The notes under the pieces: generated by a model | Told to the model about the DNA's origin: nothing | Seen by the model: only the letters and a program-made list of their open reading frames with translations | The model's database searches: none | Shown here: positions 33,541 through 45,099 of the stretch, piece after piece | Numbering within the stretch: position 1 is the stretch's first letter | Layout: the number at the start of each line of letters is the position of its first letter | NCBI RefSeq assembly: GCF_910592395.1 | Contig: NC_088320.1 | Span: forward strand, 13,702,501-13,766,500 | Direction of reading: 5' to 3' | DNA from: Lineus longissimus | Taxonomy: Eukaryota; Nemertea; Pilidiophora; Heteronemertea; Lineidae | Length of the DNA stretch: 64,000 bases | Translations under genes and position numbers: made by a program

Positions 33541-34290
33541 GTGATCTCTGATGAATTTCTGTTGTAAATACATGTAGATGTTAATCAGACTAAATCTGCT
33601 AGAGTATAAAGAGGAAGATCCTTTGATATTTGCAAAGGTCTGGGCATTTATAGTGTGAGGATACATGTATCTTGGGATTACTGTATAGGGGCAATGTATC
33701 AAGGGGTTATTCTCCTGAAACAGTTTTACTGTTTTCAAATTGAATGAATGTGAGTAATGAATTGTTAACTTAATTGATAGATTTCTGCTTAGATGCAATT
33801 TGAATGTCATGAATTGAAAACTATAGTTAATGATAAATTTATGTTGCAAATACATGTAGATGTTATCAGACTAAATCTGCTGATTTCTACTTTAGATTCA
33901 ATTTGAATGTATGAATTGAAAACTATAGTTAGTGATAAATTTCTGTTGTAAATACATGTAGATGTTAATCAGACTAAATCTGCTAGAGTATAAAGAGGAA
34001 AATCCTATGATATTTGCAAAGGTCTGGCCATTTATAGTGTGAGGATATCTTGGGATTACTGTATAGGGGGCAATGTATCAAGGGGTTATTGTCCTGAAAA
34101 CGTTTTACTGCTTTCAAATTGAATGAATGTGAAATGAATTGTTAACTTAATTGTCATTGATAGATTTCTACTTTAAATGCCAGTCACAAATTTGAATGTA
34201 ATGAGTTGAAAACTATAGTTAATGATAAATTTCTGTTGTAAATACATGTAGATGTAATCAGACTAAATGCGTTTAGTGTTTGTTTTTCAT
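33541..34290. repeat. Degenerate tandem repeat with AAATACATGTAGATG
   Basis: The word AAATACATGTAGATGTTA, followed by ATCAGACTAAATCTGC, begins units at about 33567, 33850, 33950 and 34240. Two of the units extend through AGAGTATAAAGAGGA and GGGCAATGTATCAAGGGG for about 280 bp. No coding content. Confidence 0.7.
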
Positions 34291-34539
34291 TAAAAGGTAA
34301 TTCTTTTAGTGACAACATGGTTGTGTACCCTAGCTTAAAGAGGATAACGCCGTACAATAAGTCTTGATCTCTTTGAGAATTAGTTGTAGGACGCTATCTC
34401 CTGTAAGAACTACAACCCAATGATGGGATCTGTGACCCTGGCAATATGTAGCAAATGCACTTTCAAAAGGCTCTTTGGACATTAGTTCTATCACTCATTG
34501 TTCTCACACTGTCCAAAATACTGGTTATTTTGGACCCCT

Positions 34540-34643
34540 CATAATGAGGAAATCCGGGCCTCCTTGCTGCCGATCTCAAGTAGACGAACAGGTGTCGGCT
34601 TGAGAGAAACAGTAGCAGTTACAGCCCGGATTTCCTCATTATG
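34540..34643. repeat. Inverted repeat (20 bp perfect arms)
   Basis: CATAATGAGGAAATCCGGGC at 34540-34559 is exactly inverted at 34624-34643, with a 64 bp loop. It may be a small nested hairpin element near the right end of the 8.1 kb insertion. Confidence 0.85.
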
Positions 34644-35049
34644 ACCCTAACTAGCCCATCCGCCAAAAAGGGAGCCACAAGTACATAATAGTTAATGTGG
34701 ATGGATAAAGTAGTAAGGATCACTATCAAAATGGTTAAAATTGAAACTATAAAATGGTTAAAAATCAACTACTTATGGTAGTTATTTTATTAACTATTTT
34801 GAAATAGTTAAACTAACCACTTATCAGTCGGTGCAATACTAAGCCCCAAAGTAGTTACCATTTAACTATTAATAGTTAGTTTTCACCATTTAATTTTTGG
34901 AGTGCACAGGGGGTGAGGTTCCGGGGACCTTTGTTGGCCTCTCAATCTCATGGCTGATCGCACCAAATGCATCTGCTACTTGCTTGAGGCTTCCAGTCCT
35001 CAACAACTCTGTTACCGCAAACACACGCCGCTCAGTAGTAAGCTGCATT

Positions 35050-37749
35050 TTTCTGGTCTGAGAAAATGAGCAACCTTTTCAACTTCAAGGAGGGTGCAAT
35101 GAATAAAACATGCAGAGGATTGCATAATTTTGAGGCCCAACAAAAGCCCTGCACTGGGCAAACAAGGTTCGATCATTACCAAAACATCTATCTGGTGCAA
35201 GACCAGTTCTGCCATGGTTGATTGAACTGTTTCGTGCTCAATCATCTGTGACAGTAAATTGGATTTATTGGTGTCATAAGAAAGAGGACATCATTAGGTA
35301 ATAAATGGTTGTTGCCAATTTCCAAAATGTGACCCGTCTCATCATAACCAGGCGCATATCGCACAGAAGATGAGCCTAAATGACACCAGGAGATAATGAA
35401 AGAAATTGACGTGCTCATATTTCACAAAAGACAGACAATAGAGAAATGAACAAACAGTCCGTCTAAACCTGCCAAGCTCAGAGCGACATGCGCCTGGTTT
35501 TGCTGTGACGGGTTACAAATGTTTAGACATGTCCAAGAATTTAACAAATTAATCTCGGTTTCTTTTTTTAAAATACCCTTTATAATCTATATGTACATGT
35601 ATATCAAATCCACGGAAAATCTGTAGATAATTTGTTCATAAAGGATCTAGTAAGGTTGTACACATTTACAAATTATACAGATTATACAGATTCTATACAC
35701 GCTTAGATTCTATATAGCATTCATGCCATTTTCTTTAACGTCTGCTACAGAACGTTTTGTCTGTGTACTTGGCAGTGACATCATCAAAATATCGAGAAAG
35801 CAGGTCGTCCGATAGAGAAATCTATTGGCTGAACTCTCGTAGACCGTGTAAATGCAATAGCATTCCGCGAAGTTACTATTTATAGCTCACAATGTCATTT
35901 GCATAAGATATTGATGACGTTTTAGTCACGTGACAGTCGGACATCGACACTTATTTCTACGCATTTGAGCTTATTTCAAAGTCAATTATCTTTGACCCTG
36001 CATTGTTTTTAGCATGAATGATACCATAGAGTCAGAGAGAGAAATATTCAGAACAATTATGTAGTATTTCCAACACTCGGACATGTGCCAGATTGAATCT
36101 AACTGCCCTAGTTAGAAAGCCTGAATCCATTACGAAACCGCATGTTTGTCCGACATTGTCTGTAATTCAGCGATGGGGAAATAGAGGGCAGCAGCTGCAG
36201 TGACGTCATCTTCGCGGAATGCTATACATGACATAGGTGGACTATTGCACGTTCTGACCAACATGGACAGAGCTTCAGCAAGATTAGTGTTTTCATCATT
36301 CCATTTCATGACAATGCATATTAGCGGAACCGATAATAATTTAACCTCTGCAATCTTACGAGTTCAGTCAATTCTTCGATGTAGCGTGGCATGCTCGAAT
36401 ATTCATAGGTGCGTTGCTTTTTCCACCACCTACCACTTGAACGGCCATGACGGCCATAATCCAAGGTTAACCTGTCATCTTCGCAAGGATACTGCTACGA
36501 AGGGCTGGAATTGCCGTGGCCGGAGAACAAGACATCGGTTTTGGAAAAAGCAGGTAGCTAACTTTTCAGTTTTCATATTCGCAACCTATTTTGCAATAAA
36601 TACATTATTTGCTGTTATTGCGGGCACAACAAGTTAAACGCCGGTACGGTGGTGCTCTCGATCCGTCGTTGGTCAGCCCCCCCCCCCCCTCCCCCCTTCA
36701 CTCTATACTCTGAAACGTTTACCAATTTTCGGCGAACTGGTAGATATGAAAGATCACCGCGGTGTGCATGCCATGATATGGAGCTCTTTAAACGAGCTAT
36801 ATGGTTAGATAGTGTGTATACCGTCAACAAAAAAAAGTTGACCCGGAACAAGAAAACCTCCACCCCCAGGTGAAATGTTTGCACGCGAATCGTATACGCC
36901 GATGCACAGCAATTTACCTGGGGAGAGTTTTTCTTTTTCCAAAACAATGCAGCGGGACCGATGATTTTACGCAGAGTAGCCGCAGAGTAGCCGCCGATTT
37001 CGTCAAAACAGGGGCGAATCAAAGTGTGACGATAACCTGGTGCGAAGCGAAATGCATTAAACAAGAATCTGCATCGCTGCCAGAGATTATGTTTCTCTTT
37101 CCGCGAAGAAATCGTGCTTTGAACTGGCAAAAGTCCGCAAAAGATTTCGAGTCTGCTAACTTTTCCGTCGTACGCATATGCGCACCAACATGATCGGTCC
37201 GGGGCTGCCCGTTTCGACGATGATTTCGTCAATGTCATGGGGTGTGGTAGGATGTCGACGGTCTAGTCCTATTAATAATACAATAATCTTGAAAATACAT
37301 TGGTCTCAATGTTTATTCCCCGTTTCTATGACAAAATCCTATCGTGAAACCTGAAACCATTCGTCCACAACACAAGCCATTTCAATTTTCCGTAGAAAGC
37401 GCATGCGCACTAATTCAAACGCACGCGCTACCATCGAACTATTCCCGCTTAACATTGTGTGCGAGCCAACTGCCATGATGGCAGCATCCTTACTATATAT
37501 CCCCCCCCCCCCTCACCACCACCACCACCCGAGTCTTCTCGCTCACCAGCCCTATTAACGAAGAGCTCCCTATCAAGGCATTAACATTCCCCATATTAAA
37601 ACATATTATTCTCACTATATGCAAAAGAGTTGGAGTTTTGATATTTTCTTTTGTAATGATTTTGTAACCTTGTTGCATATGTGGTAACGGAGATCGCGTA
37701 ATGTACTTTGCATTAGATGTACCTTCTATATGTTACGTAGGCTTTCATT

Positions 37750-37780
<31 letters not shown>

Positions 37781-39160
37781 TGTCAGTCGATTTTGGGGTG
37801 TAAAACTCTTATTTCCACGTGTCTGTGATGAGAGTTGAGGAACATGCTCGACGAGGCGATCGATCATGTGCACTAAATGTAGAACACAAATGACACAGTG
37901 AATAAATCGAACTGGAAAAAAGACTATGTAAGATTTTTACCAACATCGCTGTTTAAAAAGAAACCCCATTCTCGTTCTTATGCACGGCGTACATTCAAAT
38001 GAGGAATAAAATGTACAGCTACACTTCAATTTTGAGAATGGATTACAGCGTCTGATGATAACTTCGACTCGCCTGAACTGGTAAACATTTCACAGTGAAA
38101 AATTCCGTGTAACAGCACAATACCATTTTGAATATCTATGCCTTAGGCGTGTATATTAAAGTCGTTGACTGCAATCATTTCATTGCAGCCATATCATGAA
38201 CCGATCCGATTTTGGAATTGCAAGATTTACTGTAAAAATGCAGGTGAAATATCACTATGAAAACATTAGTCGATTAACTGAATATCTTAATAGATAACTG
38301 TAATCAAACCTCGGAGGTGAAGTCGGAACTGCGGAAACATCTTAAAACGGTATGAGAAAATCGATATCCTAATATCTGCGCTCTGTTACTTATTACATAT
38401 ATTTATTGTATATTTGAAAAAGTATACAATGAATATTTGCAATGTTCCATCAGTATCAAATTGTTCAAACCTCGAAATTTATCGACTTATATATCTAATA
38501 TCAATCTTTTCAGTTTCACTGTTTTAGGGTATTTCCGCCTTGTTACCCCAGATTCCGCAGTTTTCGCAGATTCCGCTGAATAGCCATGGCCGTCAGGATG
38601 GGATGCGGAGCGGAGCGCAACCTCTTTAATTTACGGGGATCCAAAACAGGCATTATACGTTGATAATGGATTGATATAATCAAGATGCGTGCATTACTTA
38701 TCACGCGTGTCTAATCAAGAGAGGAGCAGCCTTCCATCTCCAACATGTCATGTATTAACTTTAGAATTTGAACATACTCTAAAACCCCGAATACAAGGAA
38801 TGATGCTCCGCCCCCAATCGTTACATTGGTTTTGAATGGGAATTGACAAATAAGTATTATTCTCTTATCAATGGCATGGGCCATGGAGTCGCATGTGTTA
38901 TAATCACGCTCTGATCTTGGCTGACATTGACAGTGAAACGAAATCAACATCACTGGTTATAGTAGGCCCATTTCTTCTAATAAAAGAGACCCGTTGTGTC
39001 GTTTCTTTAGAATTGATATTGAGGTTCTAGAATCTCTCTTCCATTGTAATGATTGGTGGTGGAGCCTCATTCCTTGTATTGGAGGTATTCATCCTTTATA
39101 ACCCGAACACTACATTCAGAGATGTCATATACATATCTTAACTTTCAACCGAAACGCCGA
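35050..39160. other. Non-coding stretch, unit B
   Basis: Counterpart of 2520-6760 in unit A. No gene recognised. It holds a poly-C run at 36677-36690, single-copy sequence at 36836-37050 that is duplicated in unit A, a segment at 37255-37495 shared with unit C only, short CAC repeats near 37513, and the GT/G tract. A 145-codon frame at 36200-36637 begins at GTG and has no recognisable domain. Confidence 0.45.
37749..37780. repeat. (GT)n(G)n microsatellite, unit B
   Basis: Unit B copy of the GT/G composite tract, with a longer G run and a shorter GT run than in unit A. Confidence 0.9.
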
Positions 39161-39351
39161 ACTAGCAGAGGGGCAACTATCGGTCGTACCGTGATGTAAG
39201 GATCTATGGCAAATTCCCAGCATGGGCGGCATCGGTATTTTACCACACGAAGTTAAGGGCCGTAGTCACGGTGGCCTCTTTTCATTACACCTTGATCTCT
39301 CATCGTAATGTCTACGTCTTCAGCCAAGAGACTATAAGTGGAGATTTTAGA

Positions 39352-40275
39352 ATGACATCTAATTTTCATTTTTACGAGCTCACCTACATTGCTGGCGAAT
39401 TTGACGATGATGTAATAGGTGTTAGCACTCGTCGTGGACGGAAGTCTGCCTATGAAAAATTTCGAGCATTTCTATTCGATTTGAATGGAAAAGGTTATTG
39501 CCGAAAATTGATTTTACCGTATGATGAACTTAAGAAAAGCCTCGGTCCGAGAAATTCGACGTTCGAATATTTCAAAATGGTTTCATGCGGTGAGAATGTT
39601 TTCTTAGAGATGACCTTTCGATGCAAATTTAAGAAGCACAAGTACAGGGAAAAAACCCTTTCTATATCTTGGTTAGATTGGTATAAAATAGTAAACGTAG
39701 GGTTCGTTCTTAAACTTCAGTATATAAAAGGTCTAAAAGGGGAGCGCTACTCTTTCATGTCTGACGCCGACAGAGCTAAATCACTTAATATGGATAACAT
39801 CATCCTAGAAGATATCAAATGTGATTTAAATGGTTATCTCTATAAATCATCAGGCAGCGCACATCCAATCACCATCTTAGAAAAACCGTACGGGCATAAT
39901 ACATCCACGTCGATTATCTTTCGTGGTGATTTCTTCAGAAAATTTGGAGACTCTCCAATTGTGTCTTTGCTCGGGTCTCATAACGTTGTCATTGAGGTTC
40001 ATCGGTCGAAGGTTGTCATCAACGTCATTTTAAGTGACCCTAAGGAGAACTACAAGTTTCATTCTAAGAAACACGCTAAATTAATTTTTATGTTAAACTT
40101 GGAGCCATGCCTTGAACAATCAGATGTTAAAGCTAGGCCTACGTTATTGATGACCTTAGATGCCCAGTTTGTCTCATATTATATGCTTATTGTTGATGCG
40201 AATGAAAGAATAATCGCCTGGCCAAAATTTGGTTCTAGTAATAAGCAGTTGACGGCAAAAGCATTTATTGTGTGA
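39352..40275 (+). CDS. Unrecognised 307-residue protein, intact copy (unit B)
   Basis: Single uninterrupted frame of 307 codons from the first in-frame ATG (AGAATGA, A at -3) to TGA. The frame stays open for 62 more codons upstream, back to a stop at 39163-39165, so an upstream exon or non-ATG start is possible. I do not recognise the family. The protein has no signal peptide and no clear membrane segment. Alternating hydrophobic stretches (for example SIVLL-like PIVSLLGSHNVVIEV and AQFVSYYMLIVDANERIIAW) suggest a beta-rich fold. There are basic patches (CKFKKHKYREK) and six cysteines. The stop is followed by an A8 run, and an ATTAAAA word lies about 130 bp downstream. Copies in all three units; differences from unit C are about 15 residues. 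Confidence 0.6.
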   Translation: MTSNFHFYELTYIAGEFDDDVIGVSTRRGRKSAYEKFRAFLFDLNGKGYCRKLILPYDELKKSLGPRNSTFEYFKMVSCGENVFLEMTFRCKFKKHKYREKTLSISWLDWYKIVNVGFVLKLQYIKGLKGERYSFMSDADRAKSLNMDNIILEDIKCDLNGYLYKSSGSAHPITILEKPYGHNTSTSIIFRGDFFRKFGDSPIVSLLGSHNVVIEVHRSKVVINVILSDPKENYKFHSKKHAKLIFMLNLEPCLEQSDVKARPTLLMTLDAQFVSYYMLIVDANERIIAWPKFGSSNKQLTAKAFIV

Positions 40276-40296
40276 AAAAAAAGTATTTTGTGTTTT

Positions 40297-43098
40297 AACT
40301 GAACTGCGTGAACAAAACTCCCATTTAATGTAATACATGAAGCTTAGTAAAGGAAACCACTTGAAAATATAGATAATAGTGAGTTTTGAACAGTAAAAGC
40401 CTCAGATTAAAATAAGTTCTTGATGTGAGCAGTTTCGGGGACGGTTGCGAAATCCTCACTTTTACTTTTATCCCGAGAATTGCATCACAATTTAGCATGT
40501 ATTGTATCATACAACCTAAGTCAGACCATCAACCTTGATCCTGGCCGGCTTTAAACACCCCTTAGCCTTTGTTACAGATCATTTCATTCATAGCAATGTT
40601 CCCTCGTCCGTATCGTGACAGGACCTCTTAAGGATGGTGATAATACAGACATTGTACAGCTCCGAAGGGACAAGATTTTAGACCGTTAATGGTAATAATG
40701 CGAAACTTTCTCAAAGTAATTATTGTTTATATCTATAAATCAAAGCCAGACTAGACATCGGTTCTTTCCACTTTTCAAAAACACGCAAGACATTGTTGCA
40801 TGAAAAACCTTCATTGATAATTCGGCTGATAAGACTTTTCATACTCAACTATGTCTTGTAGTTAAACTTACACATGCGATAAGCAGGACCGTCTCGTTTG
40901 AAAGACGTGACCGTCCTTTGAGTGAGATTCAGCTCTCGGTCTGGTAAGCGAGAGAGATATGGTGAAAACAGTTCGACGACTAGACTTTTATTGCCTGCAG
41001 CTCTATACGTGTAATTGGGAATTAAAATTGAAAGAATGCATTATTCGGAGGTTTCAGCTTGCATCTTCTTCAAGCTCAAAATCTTTGAGTTTGATATGCT
41101 TGCACACCCTGCTGTCCAGGTTTCATTACAATATGGTTACATAGCTGCTAGCTATGATCCAGGTCAGATTAATAGAACCGACTGGACAAGAACGAATGAG
41201 GACTTCGTACTTTCAGGGCGGTTGTTAAGATGATTACATTGAATTCATGCGAGGGTGGCGGTCCTTTTGGAGAATGTGCATGCGTGGACGTCAGGCTGTT
41301 CTCTCAATTGTAATTGACACCAATTTCGAAATGCGTTTGAAAGGCTCCTTTTAAATAATACTAATTGATGCTGGTGACCACTGGAGATGCCGTGATCTCA
41401 TCTTTCTGCGGTAATTCGATTCATTTATGTGATGAATACAGGTCAGTAGCAGCAATCGCTCCAAGCAATCAAAGGAATGGGCGGCATTTATTGCAATATG
41501 TTTGTTGTTGTTCTTCTTCTGGTTCTTCTTCTTCTTCATCAGTTTACGATTTTTCTGAACGTGTTTGATGCTTTTCATCGACGCATGGAGAGCTAACTCG
41601 GGTCACATCGGAGTCAACATCGGAAATCCTTTTTTTGTGCAATTTATTGATTGAAACTATTTATGTAGAATAGGAGATGACTGGACAGCCGATAGCTTGG
41701 TAATATTGCCCTTAATAATGCCAATAGTCCTTTAAGGCCACCTCAAACCGAAAATTTCAAACCAGACCCCCCAAATCACTAATGACCACGAATTTTTTTA
41801 AACACTTCTTATAGGTTTAATCCAAAAATACCGGTTTTCATGTGAATGACTTAAGTAATTACTGCTCGAGAAAAATGTGATTTGACCGTCGGGTTGCAAA
41901 GCCAATCCGCTTAAACCAAGGAAACTTTGAAAGCTACCTAAGCAAGTATATGCTGCTTGTTTGTTTTGGTTTCGATTCGTATGTCTTATGTTGCGTTGTG
42001 GGCGATCGATTTATAGATATACGGAAAACATTTCTTATATAAAAGTTCAAGTCTAATTTCATACAAGTTTTATATAAAATTCATATAAAAACCAGTACAT
42101 GTATATGCATTTTATATAAAATTGATGTATTCATTTGTGTATAGTCTATTCATTCATTTACCTGTTCCACTACCTAACCCATATACTGTATTCTCCCACT
42201 TAAAGCTGAACTGCATGCACAAAACAAGAGCGTCCCGTATGGCAATAGTAAGAAATTCAAACGATCGAAAGGTCCTTCTGAATACGGCCTGAAACATGAT
42301 AGACCTCCAATGCTTCGATGCGCTTGATTTCACAAACCAGCAAGTTACGAACTTAGTACAACAAATGCCGCGAGCATAGTGGGTGGCAGCACCAGACGGA
42401 GGAAGTAGTTCGCCTAGGGTTTTTTCGACACCCTCCGCACGGACTCCACACGTTCCGGAACACTCACTTACTTGTTAATCTGCAGTGATTAACCCGTTTT
42501 TATTGCAGTAAAGAAATGTTAATCGGGATTTTATATTATATTTTATATTTGCCCCGGGTATTCATATAGGGAGCTGTGCGCTACTTTGCGCACAGCGCTT
42601 GGGTCGAGTGAGGCGGTTTTGTTATTATGTGACGTGTATCACGTGATGAATTCCCATACGGTACTTCGAAAAAAATTAAGTGCTATTAACAACGTAAGGT
42701 GAAAGAGTACGACCAAAATAAAGGGGGAAAATTGCGGATATGGATGAATGTTTTAAACATATAGTGACCCCAATACTTTCCCGGCTTATTTTCGTGTAAT
42801 CCCACACTTTTGATTTAATAGATGACCCCATATGCAAATTCAACCTGCTGAAATGGCCCCATATATAGAGAGTACAAAAAAATGCTATTTCTCCGAGATC
42901 GCTGCAAAGTTTACCCATTTAACCCGGCGAGGACCATCTCCATATCAACCACGACTTTCAGGAAACATTTCGAGGTCATCCGATCTGAACTGACGGAGGA
43001 GATGTGTGACAAAACTATTTCAGCTCTACGTCCATTATAGTAGTGATGTCTGACCGTCAATGACAACACTGATGACGTCAGGTACATGTCCCGTACTA
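40297..43098. other. Non-coding stretch, unit B
   Basis: Counterpart of 7900-10700 in unit A. No gene recognised. It includes the TTC microsatellite near 41505-41540 and the GCTGTGCGC hairpin near 42571-42596. Confidence 0.45.
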
Positions 43099-43103
43099 CA
43101 ACC

Positions 43104-44717
43104 TGTTCTGGCGATCAACGAATTGACAAGATGACGATAAGAACTATGCCAGAGGTTAATTACTTTTTGAAGAGGACTGTATATTTATATGGTACAAGCT
43201 ATCATAAGATACCTACAATTCACTACAGCTGTAAATGCTTCAGCCTAGAGCCAGCGGCTCCGTACTAGTTTTACACACGATTGCGGTGTCTCTTCTCCGG
43301 CATCTACAACAGGCTATCCTCCGTCTCGTGTTCGATTGCAGACTTCGGTCTTCCAGCCCGGAACGTCAGTAGAAGGGCGTAGTAGATTATATATATATAT
43401 CAAATTATCTTCCCGCCAAGGGGAATATATCAATACAAGTTTTTTCCGCTAAGGGATATATACTAAAATGCTTCTCACAACTCAAAGCGTGCTACAACAC
43501 AAACAGTCTGTAACATTGACTCAGGCTGACTGAAGCAACCTGACCGCTAGCTAGGACTATATAAATGACTTCGACTCAACCGGTTCTGCCCAGATGGCAA
43601 CAGACTAGTCCTAACTAGCCGGCAGGTCGTAACAATAAACTAGCCAGTAAATTAAGAATACTATACCGCCACGGGTATTCTATAAACGGGGAGGGACGTC
43701 AACAGCAAGGCCTCGTCCTTCTCGATCTCTGCAGGGCGGATTCGTCCAAATCGTCAACACGGCTTCTGGCGTAAGCGGAGAGACAGTGATGGAATCACAC
43801 CCACTGGCTTCTAACAATATAACTATCAAACAGTCACCTGAAGTCAACATACACAGATTAAAACCGTGGGTTAACACAACATCTTTTTTGTCCCAAAATA
43901 CAACTGGGTTTTATATAATGGTTTTCCAGAAATCCGTTCGCACGGTCTATAATTTTTAAAGTCTATATAACAGGTTCGAGTATGTCCAAAAACACCAATG
44001 GACTAAAATACTAAACGATAACGATTCATTCTAACCGAGAATCAACAACATTACAGCCCATTCATCGAAAATAGGCCTAAAAGAGTGGAGTGGAAAGTTG
44101 CTCAGGTCGACCTGATCTACGCGAGCCTATTCGAAGCACCTGGTCCGCAAAGACCAGAATGCACCTTCAAACATTAATACACCCCCCTTTTAGACCCCTT
44201 CTCAAACTATAGAAAGCCATGTCAATTAAATGCACAGATAGCTATACATTAGCGAGAGGAAGACACAAACTGGTGATACGTTTACAAACACAGCACGATA
44301 CACACGGTCAGTGCATCGGCCGTATACAAATGTACGTAAAGCGTAAAAGGCTTCACACCGGTAAAATTATGGCATTTTCCATTCTATCGGTAAAGTACGG
44401 CGTGAATCAATCATAAAAACGTTACCACCATTTCAACGCTGCTTCAACCATTTCAACCATCTCGCTACGAACTTCTGGGCGTTGTCATCTATAGAATAGT
44501 ACAGAACCGGCGGCGATCCTCACTCAATCGCGGACGGAGTCGAAGTGCTGTCTTGAACACACATGCCCATGGGTGTTACCTAAGTCTCGCCAACATCTCG
44601 CAAAATCTCGGTAAACAATTTTTTGGCGCGGAAATAATAATACAATAACGGGGTCAAACCGGGTCAAGGGAGAAGTCAGCTGATCGCAATAACAAACGAT
44701 CACTGATCGTCACAACA
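43104..44717. mobile_element. Solo LTR of an LTR retrotransposon (unit B)
   Basis: 1614 bp insertion absent from unit A (10704) with ends TGTTCTGG and CACAACA (TGTT...AACA) and a 5 bp direct repeat CAACC on each side (43099-43103 and 44718-44722). Terminal TG..CA, a 5 bp target duplication and no coding capacity fit a solo LTR left by recombination between the two LTRs of an integrated element. The clade (Gypsy or BEL/Pao) cannot be told without the internal region. It contains a TATATATATATC stretch near 43389 that could include the promoter TATA. Confidence 0.72.
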
Positions 44718-44734
44718 CAACCACGGACTTGTAA

Positions 44735-45060
44735 TCTATGCCAATACTCACTCACACATTGTCTGGAGCATCCGCCTGAAGCTGCTGAATGACGTCACCA
44801 TCTGGTGTCAAGCCTCTGAAGTTGATCTCGGCTCGTCCTTTTCGTCCGTCTGTCGTAACTACTAGAGTCACCGTGCATCCAAGTTTTGGGTTGGCTCGGG
44901 ATGATCTAATGTCAACATTCCTAGTCGCTTCCATTGTTGATCTTGGCACCATATAAAACAACACGAACGTCTCATTCATGTTCATGATGACATAAAAATC
45001 AGCGTCTCTGATGAGGTCGGCAAACTCTCCCCGGTATGATCGAAATGTTAGACATGGAAT
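44735..45060 (-). pseudogene. pogo/Tigger-like transposase exon, decayed (unit B)
   Basis: Unit B copy of the exon at 10735-11091, also with Asn in place of the first catalytic Asp (MNMNETF). It has further damage: a one-base deletion near 45050 relative to unit A, and changes that turn DDFDVI into ADFYVI. The solo LTR at 43104-44717 is inserted just downstream of its donor site. Confidence 0.55.
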
Positions 45061-45099
45061 AAAGGTCTCAGGAACAATAATACTGATATTGTTAAAGGC

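Larger units (their letters stand above)
26804..34904. mobile_element. 8.1 kb CMC/EnSpm-like TIR element carrying a SAM gene (unit B)
   Basis: Units A (about 2370) and C (about 57001) have an uninterrupted AACCCACAGGGGG where unit B has 8101 bp inserted. The ends are CACTCCAAAAATTAAATAGT and the reverse complement of CACTCCAAAAATTAAATGGT: a perfect 17 bp TIR continuing with mismatches. Because the target is CACA, the duplication can be read as CA, CAC or CACA. CACT...AGTG ends with a 2-4 bp duplication fit the CMC (EnSpm/CACTA, Chapaev) group. Both subterminal regions (26820-27010 and 34690-34890) are full of TAGTTA/AACTACTT words. No TNP2-like or other transposase was found, so it is probably non-autonomous. 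It carries an intact seven-exon SAM-domain gene and several nested repeats. Confidence 0.7.

Noticed and set aside
34540-34643. CRISPR-like or structured RNA element
   Set aside because: It is a single inverted pair, not a spaced direct-repeat array, and lies in a eukaryotic transposon.
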